Shown piece after piece: positions 1 through 9,986 of a DNA stretch of 49,229 nt. Both the position numbers and the translations under genes were made by a program. The stretch spans positions 1 through 49,229 of the forward strand of contig JAFGEF010000110.1 of the NCBI GenBank assembly GCA_016931715.1, read 5' to 3'. This DNA is from Sedimentisphaerales bacterium (GTDB taxonomy: Bacteria > Planctomycetota > Phycisphaerae > Sedimentisphaerales > Anaerobacaceae). Below the pieces are notes generated by a model, which was not told where the DNA came from, ran no database searches, and saw only the letters and a program-made list of their open reading frames with translations. Position 1 is the stretch's first letter. Every line of letters starts with the position of its first letter.

Positions 1-2322
1 AAAAAGCTGTACTGCGATATTATCAGGCTCAATCCCGTCAAAAAAAACCGGTACTTTATAATAATATTGACCGTTTTTGGAATTAACTTCTATATTGCCA
101 AAATTTATTTTTGAAAAATTATCCTGAATTGTCTTTTTATAATTAGAGAGTTTTTTTGATTTAGCCGCCTTATTTTTGCTTCGCTCCTGGAATGCAGCAA
201 GTGAAGGCAAATATAACTTCTCTACATATTCGCGAAGCATTCTGTTGCTGCTGAAACGCGGCGTAAGCTCTGTCATGCTCGTACGGATTTTTGAAACCCA
301 GCGAGTCGGAATTCCTTCTGCATTTCTTTCATAAAAAGACGGCACAATCTCCTCTTCGAGAATTCTATAAAGCTGCCGTGCTTCACATGCGTCATAATCC
401 AGGTCGTCTCCATGCTCGCACCTGTCCCCCAAAGCCCATCCGACTTCAGGCTTGTATGCTTCAGACCACCAGCCGTCGAGTTCCGAAAAGTTTAATCCTC
501 CGTTCACCAGCACCTTCATACCGCTTGTTCCACTTGCCTCCCAAGGTCTTCGCGGCGTATTAATCCACAAATCCACTCCCTGTACAAGATGCTCGGCAAG
601 TGACATATCATAATCAGCAAGAAAAATCACATGCGAATGAGCATTGGATTGACGAATAAAATCAGACCAGGATGCAATCAGCGTTTTACCCTGCTCGTCG
701 TGAGGATGTGCTTTGCCTGCGATTATTATTTGTACCGGACGTTCACTGTTTAACAGCAATGCTTTCAAACGCTGCGGGTCATACATAAGCAAATTGGGAC
801 GCTTATACGCAGCAAAACGCCTTGCGAACCCGATTGTAAACACATCCGGATTTAGAATCTCCCGGGCATGTGCTAATTTTTCTTCGGAAGCTCCCGAAGC
901 TTCGAGCTGCCTTGCAAGACGATCTCTTACATATTCGACAAGACGAAATCGCCCTTCACAGCGAAATTCCCAGAGAGTCTCATCCGAAATTTTTTTCATA
1001 CCAGACTCTAACGTATCAAGAGTGCCAATCCATCTGTCTTTTCCACATGTTTCTGTCCATAATTTATCTGCGCTTTCAGAATCCCACGAAGGTACATGTA
1101 CGCCGTTGGTAACATGAGTAATAGGAATTTCCCATTGCGGCCAGCGAGGGAATAAATTCTGGAAAATCTGGCGGCTTACCTGCCCATGCAGGCTGCTTAC
1201 AGCATTGACTATGCCGGAACCACGAACGGCAAGATATGCCATATTCAGCGGTTCAGAAGTATCTCCGGGATTTTCCCTCCCTAAATTAATAAGTCCCTCG
1301 ATGCCAATATCAAGTGACTCTGCATATCCCCTGAGATATTGATATACCAAAGAAGGAGCAAATCTGTCGAATCCTGCTGCTACAGGTGTATGAGTAGTAA
1401 AAACATTTCCTGCTTTCGTGGCTTCAAGTGCAACTTCAAATGTCTGCTTCGTTTCTTTTGCAAACATTCTTGCACGCTCTATAACAGCCAGAGCGGCATG
1501 ACCTTCGTTAAGATGACAGACCTGTGCTTTTATTCCAAGAGCATTTAATGTTCGCCAGCCCCCTATTCCGAGTATCATTTCCTGCTGGAGTCTCATTTCA
1601 TGCCCCCCGCCGTATAGTTCTGCGGTAATGCACTGGTCCGCCGGGCCGTTTGATGGATCATTGCTATCGAGCAAATACAGTTTCACCCTGCCTACTTTCG
1701 CCTCCCAGATTCGCAGTTTTACAACTCTTCCCGGAAATTGAACGTTTACATACAGCCATTGACCTTCTTTGTCTCGTAGAGGAAGAATTGGAAGCTGACT
1801 TGGATCGTTATATGGGTAATATTCTATCTGCCTGCCCTCGGAATTTATGACCTGCCGGAAATATCCCTGTTGGTAGAGAAGACCAATTCCAACAACAGGC
1901 ACACCCAAATCGCTTGCGGTTTTCAAAACATCTCCGGCTAATATGCCCAGGCCGCCTGAGTAAATAGGCAATGATTCGCTTAGTCCGAATTCCATGCCAA
2001 GATAGGCAATCGTCATGGATGAATTTTTCTGTGTTCTGGAAAACCAGGTTTCATCTTTTAAATATTTTCTGTACTGTTCGACCTGTTCCTGTAATTCCTG
2101 CTTAAAATACTTATTTCCCGCTAATTCTTTGAGACGTCTTCCAGAGATTGATTGCAAAATAAGCCATGGATTTCGTGTCAAATCCCATAGTTCGCTGTTT
2201 ATTTGTTCCCAGAGCACATCTGATTTATGAGACCATGACCACCGCAAATCCAGTCCCAACTCGGCTAATCCTTCAAGCCCTTCGGGCATCGGAGGCAGCA
2301 TATAGTATTCAGAAATCGCCAT
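1..2322 (-). CDS. glgP: Alpha-glucan (glycogen/maltodextrin) phosphorylase, 3' end beyond window
   Basis: This is the first 774 codons of a minus-strand gene that runs off the left edge without a stop. The protein starts MAISEYYMLPPMPEG and matches the short bacterial alpha-glucan phosphorylase family, which releases glucose-1-phosphate from alpha-1,4-glucans in the cytoplasm. Visible landmarks are AYLGMEFGLSESLPIYSGGLG, CHLNEGHAA, HTPVAAGFDRF and VTNGVHVPSW. The PLP-site motif EASGTSGMKVLVNGGLN places the cofactor lysine at about residue 603. The start at 2322 is supported by an AAGGA ribosome site about 7 nt upstream. A 138-bp gap separates it from rluD on the same strand, so it may be transcribed alone. 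The C-terminal end cannot be judged here. Confidence 0.93.
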   Translation of the reverse strand, partial: MAISEYYMLPPMPEGLEGLAELGLDLRWSWSHKSDVLWEQINSELWDLTRNPWLILQSISGRRLKELAGNKYFKQELQEQVEQYRKYLKDETWFSRTQKNSSMTIAYLGMEFGLSESLPIYSGGLGILAGDVLKTASDLGVPVVGIGLLYQQGYFRQVINSEGRQIEYYPYNDPSQLPILPLRDKEGQWLYVNVQFPGRVVKLRIWEAKVGRVKLYLLDSNDPSNGPADQCITAELYGGGHEMRLQQEMILGIGGWRTLNALGIKAQVCHLNEGHAALAVIERARMFAKETKQTFEVALEATKAGNVFTTHTPVAAGFDRFAPSLVYQYLRGYAESLDIGIEGLINLGRENPGDTSEPLNMAYLAVRGSGIVNAVSSLHGQVSRQIFQNLFPRWPQWEIPITHVTNGVHVPSWDSESADKLWTETCGKDRWIGTLDTLESGMKKISDETLWEFRCEGRFRLVEYVRDRLARQLEASGASEEKLAHAREILNPDVFTIGFARRFAAYKRPNLLMYDPQRLKALLLNSERPVQIIIAGKAHPHDEQGKTLIASWSDFIRQSNAHSHVIFLADYDMSLAEHLVQGVDLWINTPRRPWEASGTSGMKVLVNGGLNFSELDGWWSEAYKPEVGWALGDRCEHGDDLDYDACEARQLYRILEEEIVPSFYERNAEGIPTRWVSKIRTSMTELTPRFSSNRMLREYVEKLYLPSLAAFQERSKNKAAKSKKLSNYKKTIQDNFSKINFGNIEVNSKNGQYYYKVPVFFDGIEPDNIAVQLF

Positions 2323-2459
2323 CCGTAATCCTTCCGATTTTTAATTGAATCCTTGCTGTTTAATTTTATGCTTTTTGCTTTGTACTTAAATTTCCCTGTT
2401 TATGCAACAAAATAATATTTTACTGCATTATTTTTTCCATATATTTGAAAAGAAAATTA

Positions 2460-3506
2460 TTATTGAGTTTGTATGCTCCGATATTTTCTCAGAATAGTGA
2501 GAAGATTTTGCATATCGTCAGGAAGCGGCGCTTCGAATTTAACCATTTTATCAGTGCGAGGATGTTTGAATTCAATGCTGAAAGCATGCAATGCAACACG
2601 ATTGATAACAGGCTCCTGGACAACTGGTTCGGAATCTTCCAACTGCCATTGATACACAAGTTTCCCGCCATACATGTCATCAGCGACAATCGGGTGTTTA
2701 AGATATGACAAATGTACCCTTAACTGGTGTGTTCTGCCAGTCTTTGGAGTTAATTCCAGAAAAGAAAAGCCCCTGAATGCCTCAATAACTTCATAAAATG
2801 TAATTGCTTCTTTTCCATTTTCAGGGCGTATTGCGTATTTTTCCCTAATCTGCGGGTGGACGCCGAGAGCCGCTTTAATACGGTCTGCCGTCAGTTCAGG
2901 TGTACCATGCACAATCGCAAGGTATGTTTTCTGCGTCTGACGATTCTCGAATTGTTTGGCAACTTTCCATTGTGCGTTATTATTTTTTGTAACTATCATA
3001 ACACCGGTTGTGTTTTTATCGAGACGATGCACGATGCCCGGGCGAAATTCACCAAGGCCGCTCGACAAATCTTTAGAGTAAAACACCAGTGCATTTACAA
3101 GAGTACCGTGTGTATTTCCGCGAGCGGGATGTACCAGTATGCCAGCCTGCTTATTTAAGATAATCAAATCTTCATCTTCATAAATGATATTCAATGGTAT
3201 ATCTTCGGGAAGAATATCTCTAACAGGCGGTTCAGGCAGAATAAAACTGATTTCATCCCCCGGGTTCAGTTTCAGGCTTGGTTTTCCGATTTTGCCGTTT
3301 ACTCTGGCGGTGCCTTGTTTTATTGCATCCTGAATATTACTCCGACTAAGGTTGCTGAATCGGCTGTGAAGATATTTATCAAGCCTGCGTTCCTTTATTG
3401 AGCTGCCCACGTGAAATAATAAAGGTTCCCCGTATTCAGCCTCATCAGGTTCTTCCAGGCCGTTTTCTATTTCCGGATTCTCGCTTTGTGGCTCACTGTT
3501 TTGCAT
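2460..3506 (-). CDS. rluD: Ribosomal large subunit pseudouridine synthase, RluD family
   Basis: This 348-aa protein has an N-terminal acidic extension, an S4 RNA-binding domain at about residues 38-90 (starting RRLDKYLHSRF) and an RluA/RluD catalytic domain. The catalytic motif HRLDKNTTG lies at about 160-168, with the nucleophile Asp163. PKTGRTHQLRVH is the usual C-terminal signature. The family isomerises specific uridines of 23S rRNA in the cytoplasm. Its ATG shares one base with the TAA of the upstream gene (TAATG), so the two are probably translationally coupled. The exact target uridines cannot be read from sequence; the S4 domain and length favour RluD over RluA. Confidence 0.9.
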   Translation of the reverse strand: MQNSEPQSENPEIENGLEEPDEAEYGEPLLFHVGSSIKERRLDKYLHSRFSNLSRSNIQDAIKQGTARVNGKIGKPSLKLNPGDEISFILPEPPVRDILPEDIPLNIIYEDEDLIILNKQAGILVHPARGNTHGTLVNALVFYSKDLSSGLGEFRPGIVHRLDKNTTGVMIVTKNNNAQWKVAKQFENRQTQKTYLAIVHGTPELTADRIKAALGVHPQIREKYAIRPENGKEAITFYEVIEAFRGFSFLELTPKTGRTHQLRVHLSYLKHPIVADDMYGGKLVYQWQLEDSEPVVQEPVINRVALHAFSIEFKHPRTDKMVKFEAPLPDDMQNLLTILRKYRSIQTQ

Positions 3507-4384
3507 TAATTTTCATCAACGGGTAAATTTGCTTCGCCCGGCAGATTAACACTCACAGGCAAATTTACATCCGTTTTTCCCTGCTCTATATCTGCTTTCG
3601 ATGGAATATTTATATCCGAAGGAACGTTGGAATCCGCAGGTTTTCTGGATGCATTACGCAATTGCTGAATCAGAGGATCAAAGTCCGTATTAGGATCCGG
3701 AGCCGGCGGCGGAGGTGCGGGCAGAAATACAATATCCTGTTTATAATTGTCCATCGTATTGAGACGTAAATCTGCTTTGCTTACTGCTGCGGTACCATCA
3801 TAAACGGGATTTGTAACAATATCGGTATATATCTTCTTTGCCTCATCGAAATTACCAAGCTCTTCGGCACAAAGACCCAAACCCAGCGTTGCTAAAGCCA
3901 TTACAGTACTGTTTTTCGTAGATTTCTCTATTGCCTGAGCATAAAGTGTTTTAGCTTCGTTTATCTTTTCTTCCAAATCTTCTTTGCTTATTGTTGAAGG
4001 GCGGAAAAGCAATTCAGTCCTTATCGCGTCTGCCGCCTGAACAAGAGCAAGAGCTCCTATGTTATTGTTTCCCGTTCTTGCTGCAAATTTTTCCATTTCT
4101 TTTGCCTGAATCAGCATATCAAACGACATATCACTGCTCTGGCTGGCCATGGCAATTTCCGCTTTCGCATTAACAAGTCTATCCACCATTGCTGTAAATT
4201 CTTCATGCTCCCCGGATTGAACGTTTTGAGAAATAGATTTCCATCCGAAGTATCCGGCAACTACAACTATTGCTGCCGCGACTATTATAATCGTGCCGAT
4301 ATTCTCTTTGCACCATTGAGGGAAATTGTTCAGCCATGCGGCCAGTTCATTAGTTTTCAACTCGTGTCTATGCTCTGATTTCAT
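3506..4384 (-). CDS. Single-pass membrane protein with TPR-like periplasmic domain (YfgM-like)
   Basis: An open frame extends back to 4441, but I place the start at 4384 (MKSEHRHELKTNE) because GGTGAG lies 9 nt upstream. The protein is then 292 aa. It has a short cytoplasmic N-terminus, one transmembrane segment (IIIVAAAIVVVAGYF), and a helical region with the feel of TPR repeats (AIEKSTKNSTVMALATLGLGLCAEELGNFDEAKKIY). The C-terminal tail is rich in Pro, Asn and Asp. This layout resembles the YfgM/ancillary SecYEG translocon family, but similarity is by architecture only. It overlaps rluD by one base, so they form an operon. Function is inferred, not shown. Confidence 0.75.
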   Translation of the reverse strand: MKSEHRHELKTNELAAWLNNFPQWCKENIGTIIIVAAAIVVVAGYFGWKSISQNVQSGEHEEFTAMVDRLVNAKAEIAMASQSSDMSFDMLIQAKEMEKFAARTGNNNIGALALVQAADAIRTELLFRPSTISKEDLEEKINEAKTLYAQAIEKSTKNSTVMALATLGLGLCAEELGNFDEAKKIYTDIVTNPVYDGTAAVSKADLRLNTMDNYKQDIVFLPAPPPPAPDPNTDFDPLIQQLRNASRKPADSNVPSDINIPSKADIEQGKTDVNLPVSVNLPGEANLPVDEN

Positions 4385-4437
4385 TTCTTTTTGCTCACCT
4401 AATATTTTTTTAAATATCGAACATTTAATTCGTTCAG

Positions 4438-4462
4438 CCATAGATTTAAAATATATCTATGG
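4438..4462. promoter_or_regulatory. Perfect 8-bp dyad, possible operator in divergent promoter region
   Basis: CCATAGAT and ATCTATGG are exact inverted repeats around a 9-nt AT-only spacer. The dyad sits 54 bp before the minus-strand start at 4384 and about 125 bp before the plus-strand start at 4588. There is no U-tract, so an operator is more likely than a terminator. No regulator is identified. Confidence 0.3.
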
Positions 4463-4587
4463 CAACAAAAAAACGATTTTAACAGGATTTCTTTTATCTT
4501 GCAATAGCCATATATGCCGATTAATATTATTATCCGGTTGACGGAATATGATTATTTTATGTCAAAGCCCTCGAAAGGACTTGAATT

Positions 4588-6441
4588 TTGAAAAAAACAA
4601 TACAATTTCTGCTATTATACATATCTTCCTTAACAATTTTCGCAGGTCCTATATTCGGCGCAAATCAACAGATTTTTGCAAATTCAGAATCTGTTATTAT
4701 ACCGAAAGGCCTGGAACATATATGGGATTCAGCCAAGTATATCAGTCTTAACGAAATTAAACCCGGCATGGAAGCTTATTGCCTGACCGAGTATAGTCTT
4801 GCCGGTATAGAGAAATTCGGATTAGATGTAATCGATGTTGTACGTGATCTTGATGTAGGCAAGGATATCATACTGGTTAAAGGCACAGACGAAAGGTTTA
4901 TCCGGACCGGTCCTGTAGCCGGATGCAGCGGCTCACCTGTTTATATCGAAGGAAGACTGGCCGGCGCTCTGGCTTATACATGGAGCTACAGTAAGGAGCC
5001 GCTTTATGCAGCTACTCCGATTGAAGATATGCTCGCTATTGACCAGAATAATATCAGAACAAAGCAGGCAGTTTTCAATTATGATTTTACCAAACCGATA
5101 AATTTTGCCCAAATAAACATAAGCTATAAAAATACACTTACCAGATTAACCAAAACTGCCTCTGGATTAAATCCGCTGCCCTGTCCATTAATTACATCCG
5201 GCATTCCGGCAAAGGTTTCAGAGCAATTTAAATCAATAGCAGAACCTTTAGGTCTTATGGTAGTTTCAGGCGGCGGAAGCGCCGGCGGCAGTCAGGAAGA
5301 AAATAAAAATATAAAATTAGTACCTGGTGCGTGTCTCGGCGTGCCTTTAGTCAGCGGCGATATTAAACTTTCAACAATGGGAACGGTAACCGAAGTAATC
5401 GGCGATAAAGTCTATGGTTTTGGCCATATGCTTCTCGGATTTGGCGATGTGGATTTACCTATGGCAACTGGTAAAGTGCATACAATCGTGTCAAACATGG
5501 AGAGCTCTTTCAAAATGGCTACTGTTTTAGATACTGTCGGCACACTAAAAACAGATAAATCAACGGGCGTTATCGGGCATATCGGAGTGTCTCCTAAAAC
5601 GATTCCTTTAAAAATACGAATTGACCATTGCAGCGATTCTCAAATCAGGACATATAATTGTCAAATAGCCAGTAATGAGCTTATCACCCCGGCATATCTC
5701 GAATTGGCTCTAAGCGGCGCCGCCCAGCAATCAAGTGACCTGCCGCTGGAGCACATGATAGAATATAATTTCAATATTGGTATCGAAAATGGCGAGCATA
5801 TATCATGCAGAAATATTTCAACTGACGCAGGTCTGAATGAAATGCTTGGAGAATGTACTGCTGTTGTAAGCCTGCTGATGGATAATCCTTATAAAAAACT
5901 TGATATTATTTCTATAGATTGCGAAATCAATGTTAAGCCTAAGAATATCACTTCAAATATTTGGTCGGTTGACATGTCAAGCTCGAAAGTAAAACCGGGA
6001 GATACAATAGAAGTTGGAGTTATTATTGAGTCTTACCTCGGAGGAAAGAAGAAATACAATCAAAAAATTGAAATACCAAAGGATTTGAAACCCGGTACGT
6101 ATGACCTGAGCATAAGCGGTCCTAAAGGATATGAGCAGTTTCTTACAAAAGCGGCTCCTCATAAATTCGTCGCCCAGAACGTTCCTGATTTGATTGAAGC
6201 GATACATAATGCCCTCGAAATATACAGGGACAGGCTGTATTTCATACTGGTTTTGCCAAGCGGCGGCGTAACCCTTGAAAAAGCGGAACTTCCAGACCTT
6301 CCGGCTTCAAAAACAATTATAATGCAGGACAAAAAAAGAGGTCTGAATATCAGGCCATACCAGCATTGGATAGAAAAAAGCATTAATATCGGTGAGGTTG
6401 TTACAAATCAGAAAGTCATGAAAATCACTGTCGAGCAGTAG
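4588..6441 (+). CDS. Exported SpoIVB-like S55 family serine peptidase
   Basis: This 617-aa protein starts at a TTG preceded by AAAGGA 8 nt upstream; no ATG fits. A signal peptide (KKTIQFLLLYISSLTIFAG) spans about residues 1-25. The motif GCSGSPVYIEGRLAG at about 112-126 is the S55 nucleophile box, with Ser114 as the likely nucleophile. FGHMLLGFGD resembles the conserved His box of the family. In Firmicutes SpoIVB cleaves SpoIVFA during sporulation; planctomycetes have no endospores, so the target here is unknown. The C-terminal part has a beta-rich domain (SSSKVKPGDTIEVGVIIES). The next gene, 30 bp downstream, is an exported propeller protein, so the two may act together in the cell envelope. 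Confidence 0.8.
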   Translation: MKKTIQFLLLYISSLTIFAGPIFGANQQIFANSESVIIPKGLEHIWDSAKYISLNEIKPGMEAYCLTEYSLAGIEKFGLDVIDVVRDLDVGKDIILVKGTDERFIRTGPVAGCSGSPVYIEGRLAGALAYTWSYSKEPLYAATPIEDMLAIDQNNIRTKQAVFNYDFTKPINFAQINISYKNTLTRLTKTASGLNPLPCPLITSGIPAKVSEQFKSIAEPLGLMVVSGGGSAGGSQEENKNIKLVPGACLGVPLVSGDIKLSTMGTVTEVIGDKVYGFGHMLLGFGDVDLPMATGKVHTIVSNMESSFKMATVLDTVGTLKTDKSTGVIGHIGVSPKTIPLKIRIDHCSDSQIRTYNCQIASNELITPAYLELALSGAAQQSSDLPLEHMIEYNFNIGIENGEHISCRNISTDAGLNEMLGECTAVVSLLMDNPYKKLDIISIDCEINVKPKNITSNIWSVDMSSSKVKPGDTIEVGVIIESYLGGKKKYNQKIEIPKDLKPGTYDLSISGPKGYEQFLTKAAPHKFVAQNVPDLIEAIHNALEIYRDRLYFILVLPSGGVTLEKAELPDLPASKTIIMQDKKRGLNIRPYQHWIEKSINIGEVVTNQKVMKITVEQ

Positions 6442-6470
6442 AAATTTTGAATAGAAATTCCAGGAGCAGA

Positions 6471-8843
6471 ATGAAGAATAAATATTCCATAAAAGTAAAA
6501 ACATTCATTGCAATTTTATTATGTTTGGTTTTTAACTCATCGTCTCTTGCTGTAACCAGCAAGATTGTCCGTCATTCGAGCAGCTCAGAATTATTAAAAG
6601 GCAAAACAGAAAATACAATAATCGGTTCGCGAGGCACGATACAGCTCGGATTAGCCGCAGAAAAAGTTATTACCGAATTCGATGATTTTGCAGATGCCTG
6701 GTCAATAAACAGCATTGTTGTAAGCGGCGGGACTGTATTTTTCGGGACAAGCCCAAATGGAAGCATTTATAAGTACAGTCTGAACAAACTTACAAAAATG
6801 TATCCTCTGGAAAAAACGAATATTTCCGAAAATACATCAGAGAAGCAGGAACCCGGCAGATCTGTCGAGATGAAGGAACAATTGACAAATGAGCACATTT
6901 TCGCAATGACAACTGATATTTCAGGCAGGCTGCTGGTTGGCATAAGCGGAAAAACATGCAGGCTATGCAGATTTGACGGCGATAAAATGGTAACTGTTTT
7001 CGAGCCGAATGACGCAAAATATATATATGCGATTGCTCTTGATGATACTGGTAATATCTATTTGGGAACGGGTCCAAAAGGGAAAATTTACAAGCTTGAT
7101 TCGCTTGGCAAAAAATCACAGATTGTTTATACCAGCCGCGATAAAAACATTTTGTCGCTTTTGGTCGGACCTGACGGATTTATTTACGCCGGAAGCGATG
7201 AGAGAGGATTGATTTACAAAATCAATCCTCGCAGCCAGGAAACTGTGGTGCTGTATGACAGTGAGCAGCCGGAAATCGCATCTCTTCTTTTCTTCACAAA
7301 AAGTAACGCTCAAACATCCGGAACTGATGCGAATACCGCTTCGGCACTGTATGCGGCAGCGACAACTGCGCAGATTGTACAAACTCAGACGCAATTTGCC
7401 GCATCGATGCCGGATGGCCCGCCATCAGGAAGACCGGAAATTGAGAAGGAGCCGGAAGAAGATAAAGATGATAAAGGCGATGATGGTGATGGAGGTAATG
7501 AAAAAGAAAACCGGACAAGCTCGGACTCTTCCGGTGAAGGTGAGCGAAAACTTGAAATCGCAAATATAAAAGAATCCGCACCGCCCAGACCGGTACAGGG
7601 AACTCCCCCTGTTATCAGGGGAGCAAGACCCAGAACAGCCAGTAATATTTACAAAATAAGCAAAGAAGGTTTTGTCACAGATATTTTTGGCGAATCGGCG
7701 ATTTTCTTCTGTCTGGCACAGAAAGACAACAAGCTGCTTGTCGGAACAGGAAATAATGCGCATCTTTACAGTATAGATCCTGCACAGGAGCAGCAGTCGA
7801 TAATTTACGAGGATAAACAGGCCGCACAAATAACCGCTATTACAGTTGACGGCGATGATATTTATCTCGGCACAGCAAATCCCGCAAGGTTAATAAAATT
7901 AGGTTCGGGATTCGCTTCCGAGGGAACTTATATTTCAGATTTAATCGATGCCGCTCAGCCTGCCCAATGGGGCAAAATACAGCTTGAAGCTGATATTCCA
8001 GCCGGATGTAAAATAAAAGTTGCTTCTCGCAGCGGGAATGTTAAAGATGTGAACGATCCGACTTTCTCGGCATGGACTGAACCTGCAGATATAACAGGAC
8101 CCGTTCAGCTTCTTTGCCCTCTCGGAAGATTCTGCCAGTATAAGCTTATCCTGCAAAGCACGAAGTCTTCTGCGTCTCCTCTTATAAGAGAAATCGCAGT
8201 CGCAAATACCGTTCCAAACCTTGCGCCTAAAATTGAATCTGTAACTATCAGCAGAATCCAAACAGTAAGCAAGGAAGGAACAATCAGAATTGCTTTCAGA
8301 GCAGAAGACGACAATGAGGATAAATTAATTTACAAAATTGATTTCAGAAAAATCGGTCGAACTAACTGGATAAAGCTTAAAGATGAGCTTGAGACTGCTT
8401 CCTTTGAATGGGATGGTAAAACCGTTGAAGATGGACGCTACGAAGTAAGAGTTACCGCCAGCGATGAAAAAAGCAATACGACTTCAACTAAACTGACATC
8501 AAGCAGAGTAAGCGAGCCGATTATTGTTGATAATACAGGGCCGTCTGTCGAAATGGTTAAGGAAACAAAAACTCGTGAAAATAACCGCCAATTCAGAATA
8601 TTTGAATTTGATGCGACAGACGAATTCAGCGCCATCGATAAACTTGAATATACAATCGACAGCAATGAAAACTGGACAAGCTCTATCCCTGATGATTTGG
8701 TATATGATACCATGAAAGAGCACTTTACAATCGCTATAGATTCGGATAAATATTTAGCAAAAGGCGACCATGTTCTTACAATAAAAGTCAGCGATTCGAT
8801 AGGAAATACAAAGTATAAAACATTCGGGATTAATGCAGATTAG
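6471..8843 (+). CDS. Exported beta-propeller protein with C-terminal Ig/FN3-like domains
   Basis: The frame opens with a TTG at 6447, but ATG 6471 is preferred: it has AGGAG just upstream and begins a clean signal peptide (MKNKYSIKVKTFIAILLCLV). The protein is 790 aa. Repeats such as NIYLGTGPKGKIYKLD, FIYAGSDERGLIYKINP and LLVGTGNNAHLYSIDP indicate a WD40/PQQ-type propeller. It is interrupted at about residues 320-370 by a highly acidic, low-complexity linker (EKEPEEDKDDKGDDGDGG). The last 300 residues carry beta-sandwich-like stretches (RYEVRVTASDEKSNTTS). It is probably co-transcribed with the S55 peptidase gene. Function is unknown; a binding or scaffold role in the envelope is an inference. 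Confidence 0.78.
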   Translation: MKNKYSIKVKTFIAILLCLVFNSSSLAVTSKIVRHSSSSELLKGKTENTIIGSRGTIQLGLAAEKVITEFDDFADAWSINSIVVSGGTVFFGTSPNGSIYKYSLNKLTKMYPLEKTNISENTSEKQEPGRSVEMKEQLTNEHIFAMTTDISGRLLVGISGKTCRLCRFDGDKMVTVFEPNDAKYIYAIALDDTGNIYLGTGPKGKIYKLDSLGKKSQIVYTSRDKNILSLLVGPDGFIYAGSDERGLIYKINPRSQETVVLYDSEQPEIASLLFFTKSNAQTSGTDANTASALYAAATTAQIVQTQTQFAASMPDGPPSGRPEIEKEPEEDKDDKGDDGDGGNEKENRTSSDSSGEGERKLEIANIKESAPPRPVQGTPPVIRGARPRTASNIYKISKEGFVTDIFGESAIFFCLAQKDNKLLVGTGNNAHLYSIDPAQEQQSIIYEDKQAAQITAITVDGDDIYLGTANPARLIKLGSGFASEGTYISDLIDAAQPAQWGKIQLEADIPAGCKIKVASRSGNVKDVNDPTFSAWTEPADITGPVQLLCPLGRFCQYKLILQSTKSSASPLIREIAVANTVPNLAPKIESVTISRIQTVSKEGTIRIAFRAEDDNEDKLIYKIDFRKIGRTNWIKLKDELETASFEWDGKTVEDGRYEVRVTASDEKSNTTSTKLTSSRVSEPIIVDNTGPSVEMVKETKTRENNRQFRIFEFDATDEFSAIDKLEYTIDSNENWTSSIPDDLVYDTMKEHFTIAIDSDKYLAKGDHVLTIKVSDSIGNTKYKTFGINAD

Positions 8844-8852
8844 AAGGAATAT

Positions 8853-9647
8853 TTAATTCCCCGCGGGTTTGTATGGATACCTATGCGGCCAGCCGTATTT
8901 CTCGAAAAGACCGAATTCTTTCTCTGAATTCTCACTCGGGTTACTGCTTTTAAGAGCGGATTGGACTCTTTGGGCATGACCATCTGCAAAAACCGCATTT
9001 GCGGTCCCGCTGTTTAAATCCGAGCGAGGTGCATTATGAAAAGTACCGAACCAGTCGTTACCGTTCGCCCAAAGAGATGTATCATTAAGAACCCAGTTAC
9101 AGCCCGGACGCAGCCACATATTTTCTTCGGAAAAGAAAAATACTTCGGCTTTGTTTCTTGTTATTTCCGTTGCCCTGACAACTCCGCTGCCTGAAGCAAA
9201 CTCTTTTGAGCCTAAAAACGCATTCATACTGTAACTGTACACAGGAATGATTTCAATATCCGGATTATGTCTTGGATGGTTTTGGCCGCAGGTTTTCGCC
9301 AGGCTTCTAAACTTCGGGCATAAATGTGTTTTTACATCTTTCAGATAATTCCAGAGTGCACCGTCAGGCAAATACCTCGGGTCATGCCATCTGCAAAAAG
9401 TTTCATAGCCGTGTTCTGGTTGTTCTGTTGATACAAGAGCAAATCTTGAATCCGGGTAGTAATCATCATTGTCGCCAAGGTAAACAGTTTGCGCTATGCC
9501 ATATTGACGCAGATTAGAACGACATACTAATTCATACCCCTGATCTCTTGCCAACTGCATGGCCGGCAGCAAAATACCTATCATCATGGCGATTAAAGAA
9601 ATCACCACCAGCAACTCAATTAACGTGAAGGCTTGAGTCTTTCTCAT
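8853..9647 (-). CDS. Type IV prepilin-like / H-X9-DG protein (DUF1559-like)
   Basis: This 264-aa protein begins MRKTQAFTLIELLVVISLIA, a class III prepilin signal with Ala rather than Gly before the Phe. The rest matches the planctomycete pseudopilin group: RSNLRQYGIAQTVYLGDNDDYYPDSR near the N-terminus and NAVFADGHAQRVQ near the C-terminus. The leader would be cut by the prepilin peptidase encoded at 13379-14575. It converges tail-to-tail with the propeller gene, leaving only 9 bp between stops. No clear ribosome site precedes the ATG. These proteins are numerous in planctomycetes and their role is not well defined. Confidence 0.85.
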   Translation of the reverse strand: MRKTQAFTLIELLVVISLIAMMIGILLPAMQLARDQGYELVCRSNLRQYGIAQTVYLGDNDDYYPDSRFALVSTEQPEHGYETFCRWHDPRYLPDGALWNYLKDVKTHLCPKFRSLAKTCGQNHPRHNPDIEIIPVYSYSMNAFLGSKEFASGSGVVRATEITRNKAEVFFFSEENMWLRPGCNWVLNDTSLWANGNDWFGTFHNAPRSDLNSGTANAVFADGHAQRVQSALKSSNPSENSEKEFGLFEKYGWPHRYPYKPAGN

Positions 9648-9797
9648 AATTTTTATTATACACTAATTTTAGGATTTGTTAATAATTTTAATATTTTTTT
9701 AAAATATTTTTGTCTTAAAATCCTTGATTTTAATCGATTTTGTGTGTTATTCTGAGTTTTTCGAGAAATTTTTCCTTTATTTTATATTATTTAAGGA

Positions 9798-9986
9798 TTC
9801 TGCAAAATTGAAGTTAGACATACTTTAAGAAAGAAAAAATTGCTTGTGTTTAATTTTTTCTTTCTTAAACAATGAACTTAAACTATTTATTAATAAGCAG
9901 TTACAGCAATGCAGCGGATTGTATGAAGAAAATCTTTTAAACCGATTTTCTTCATACAATATATGTCTAACTTCAATTTTGCAGAA
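9798..9986. repeat. 189-bp element with 25-bp terminal inverted repeats and two internal hairpins
   Basis: Positions 9798-9822 and 9962-9986 are perfect 25-bp inverted repeats. Between them are two further perfect hairpins: 9824-9841 with 9852-9869 (18 bp, 10-nt loop) and 9918-9934 with 9944-9960 (17 bp, 9-nt loop). A 48-nt unpaired stretch separates these two. The whole can fold as a three-way junction. It is flanked by an 11-bp direct repeat, TTATATTATTT, at 9782-9792 and 9991-10001. No protein is encoded. It fills most of the 373-bp gap between the divergently transcribed prepilin-like gene and comEC. It may be a MITE-like element or a structured RNA/regulatory region. Confidence 0.85.

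Noticed and set aside
4538-4563. TTGAC...GTCAA dyad before the S55 peptidase gene
   Set aside because: Only 5-bp arms in AT-rich DNA and no matching -10 element at 17 bp; too weak to call.
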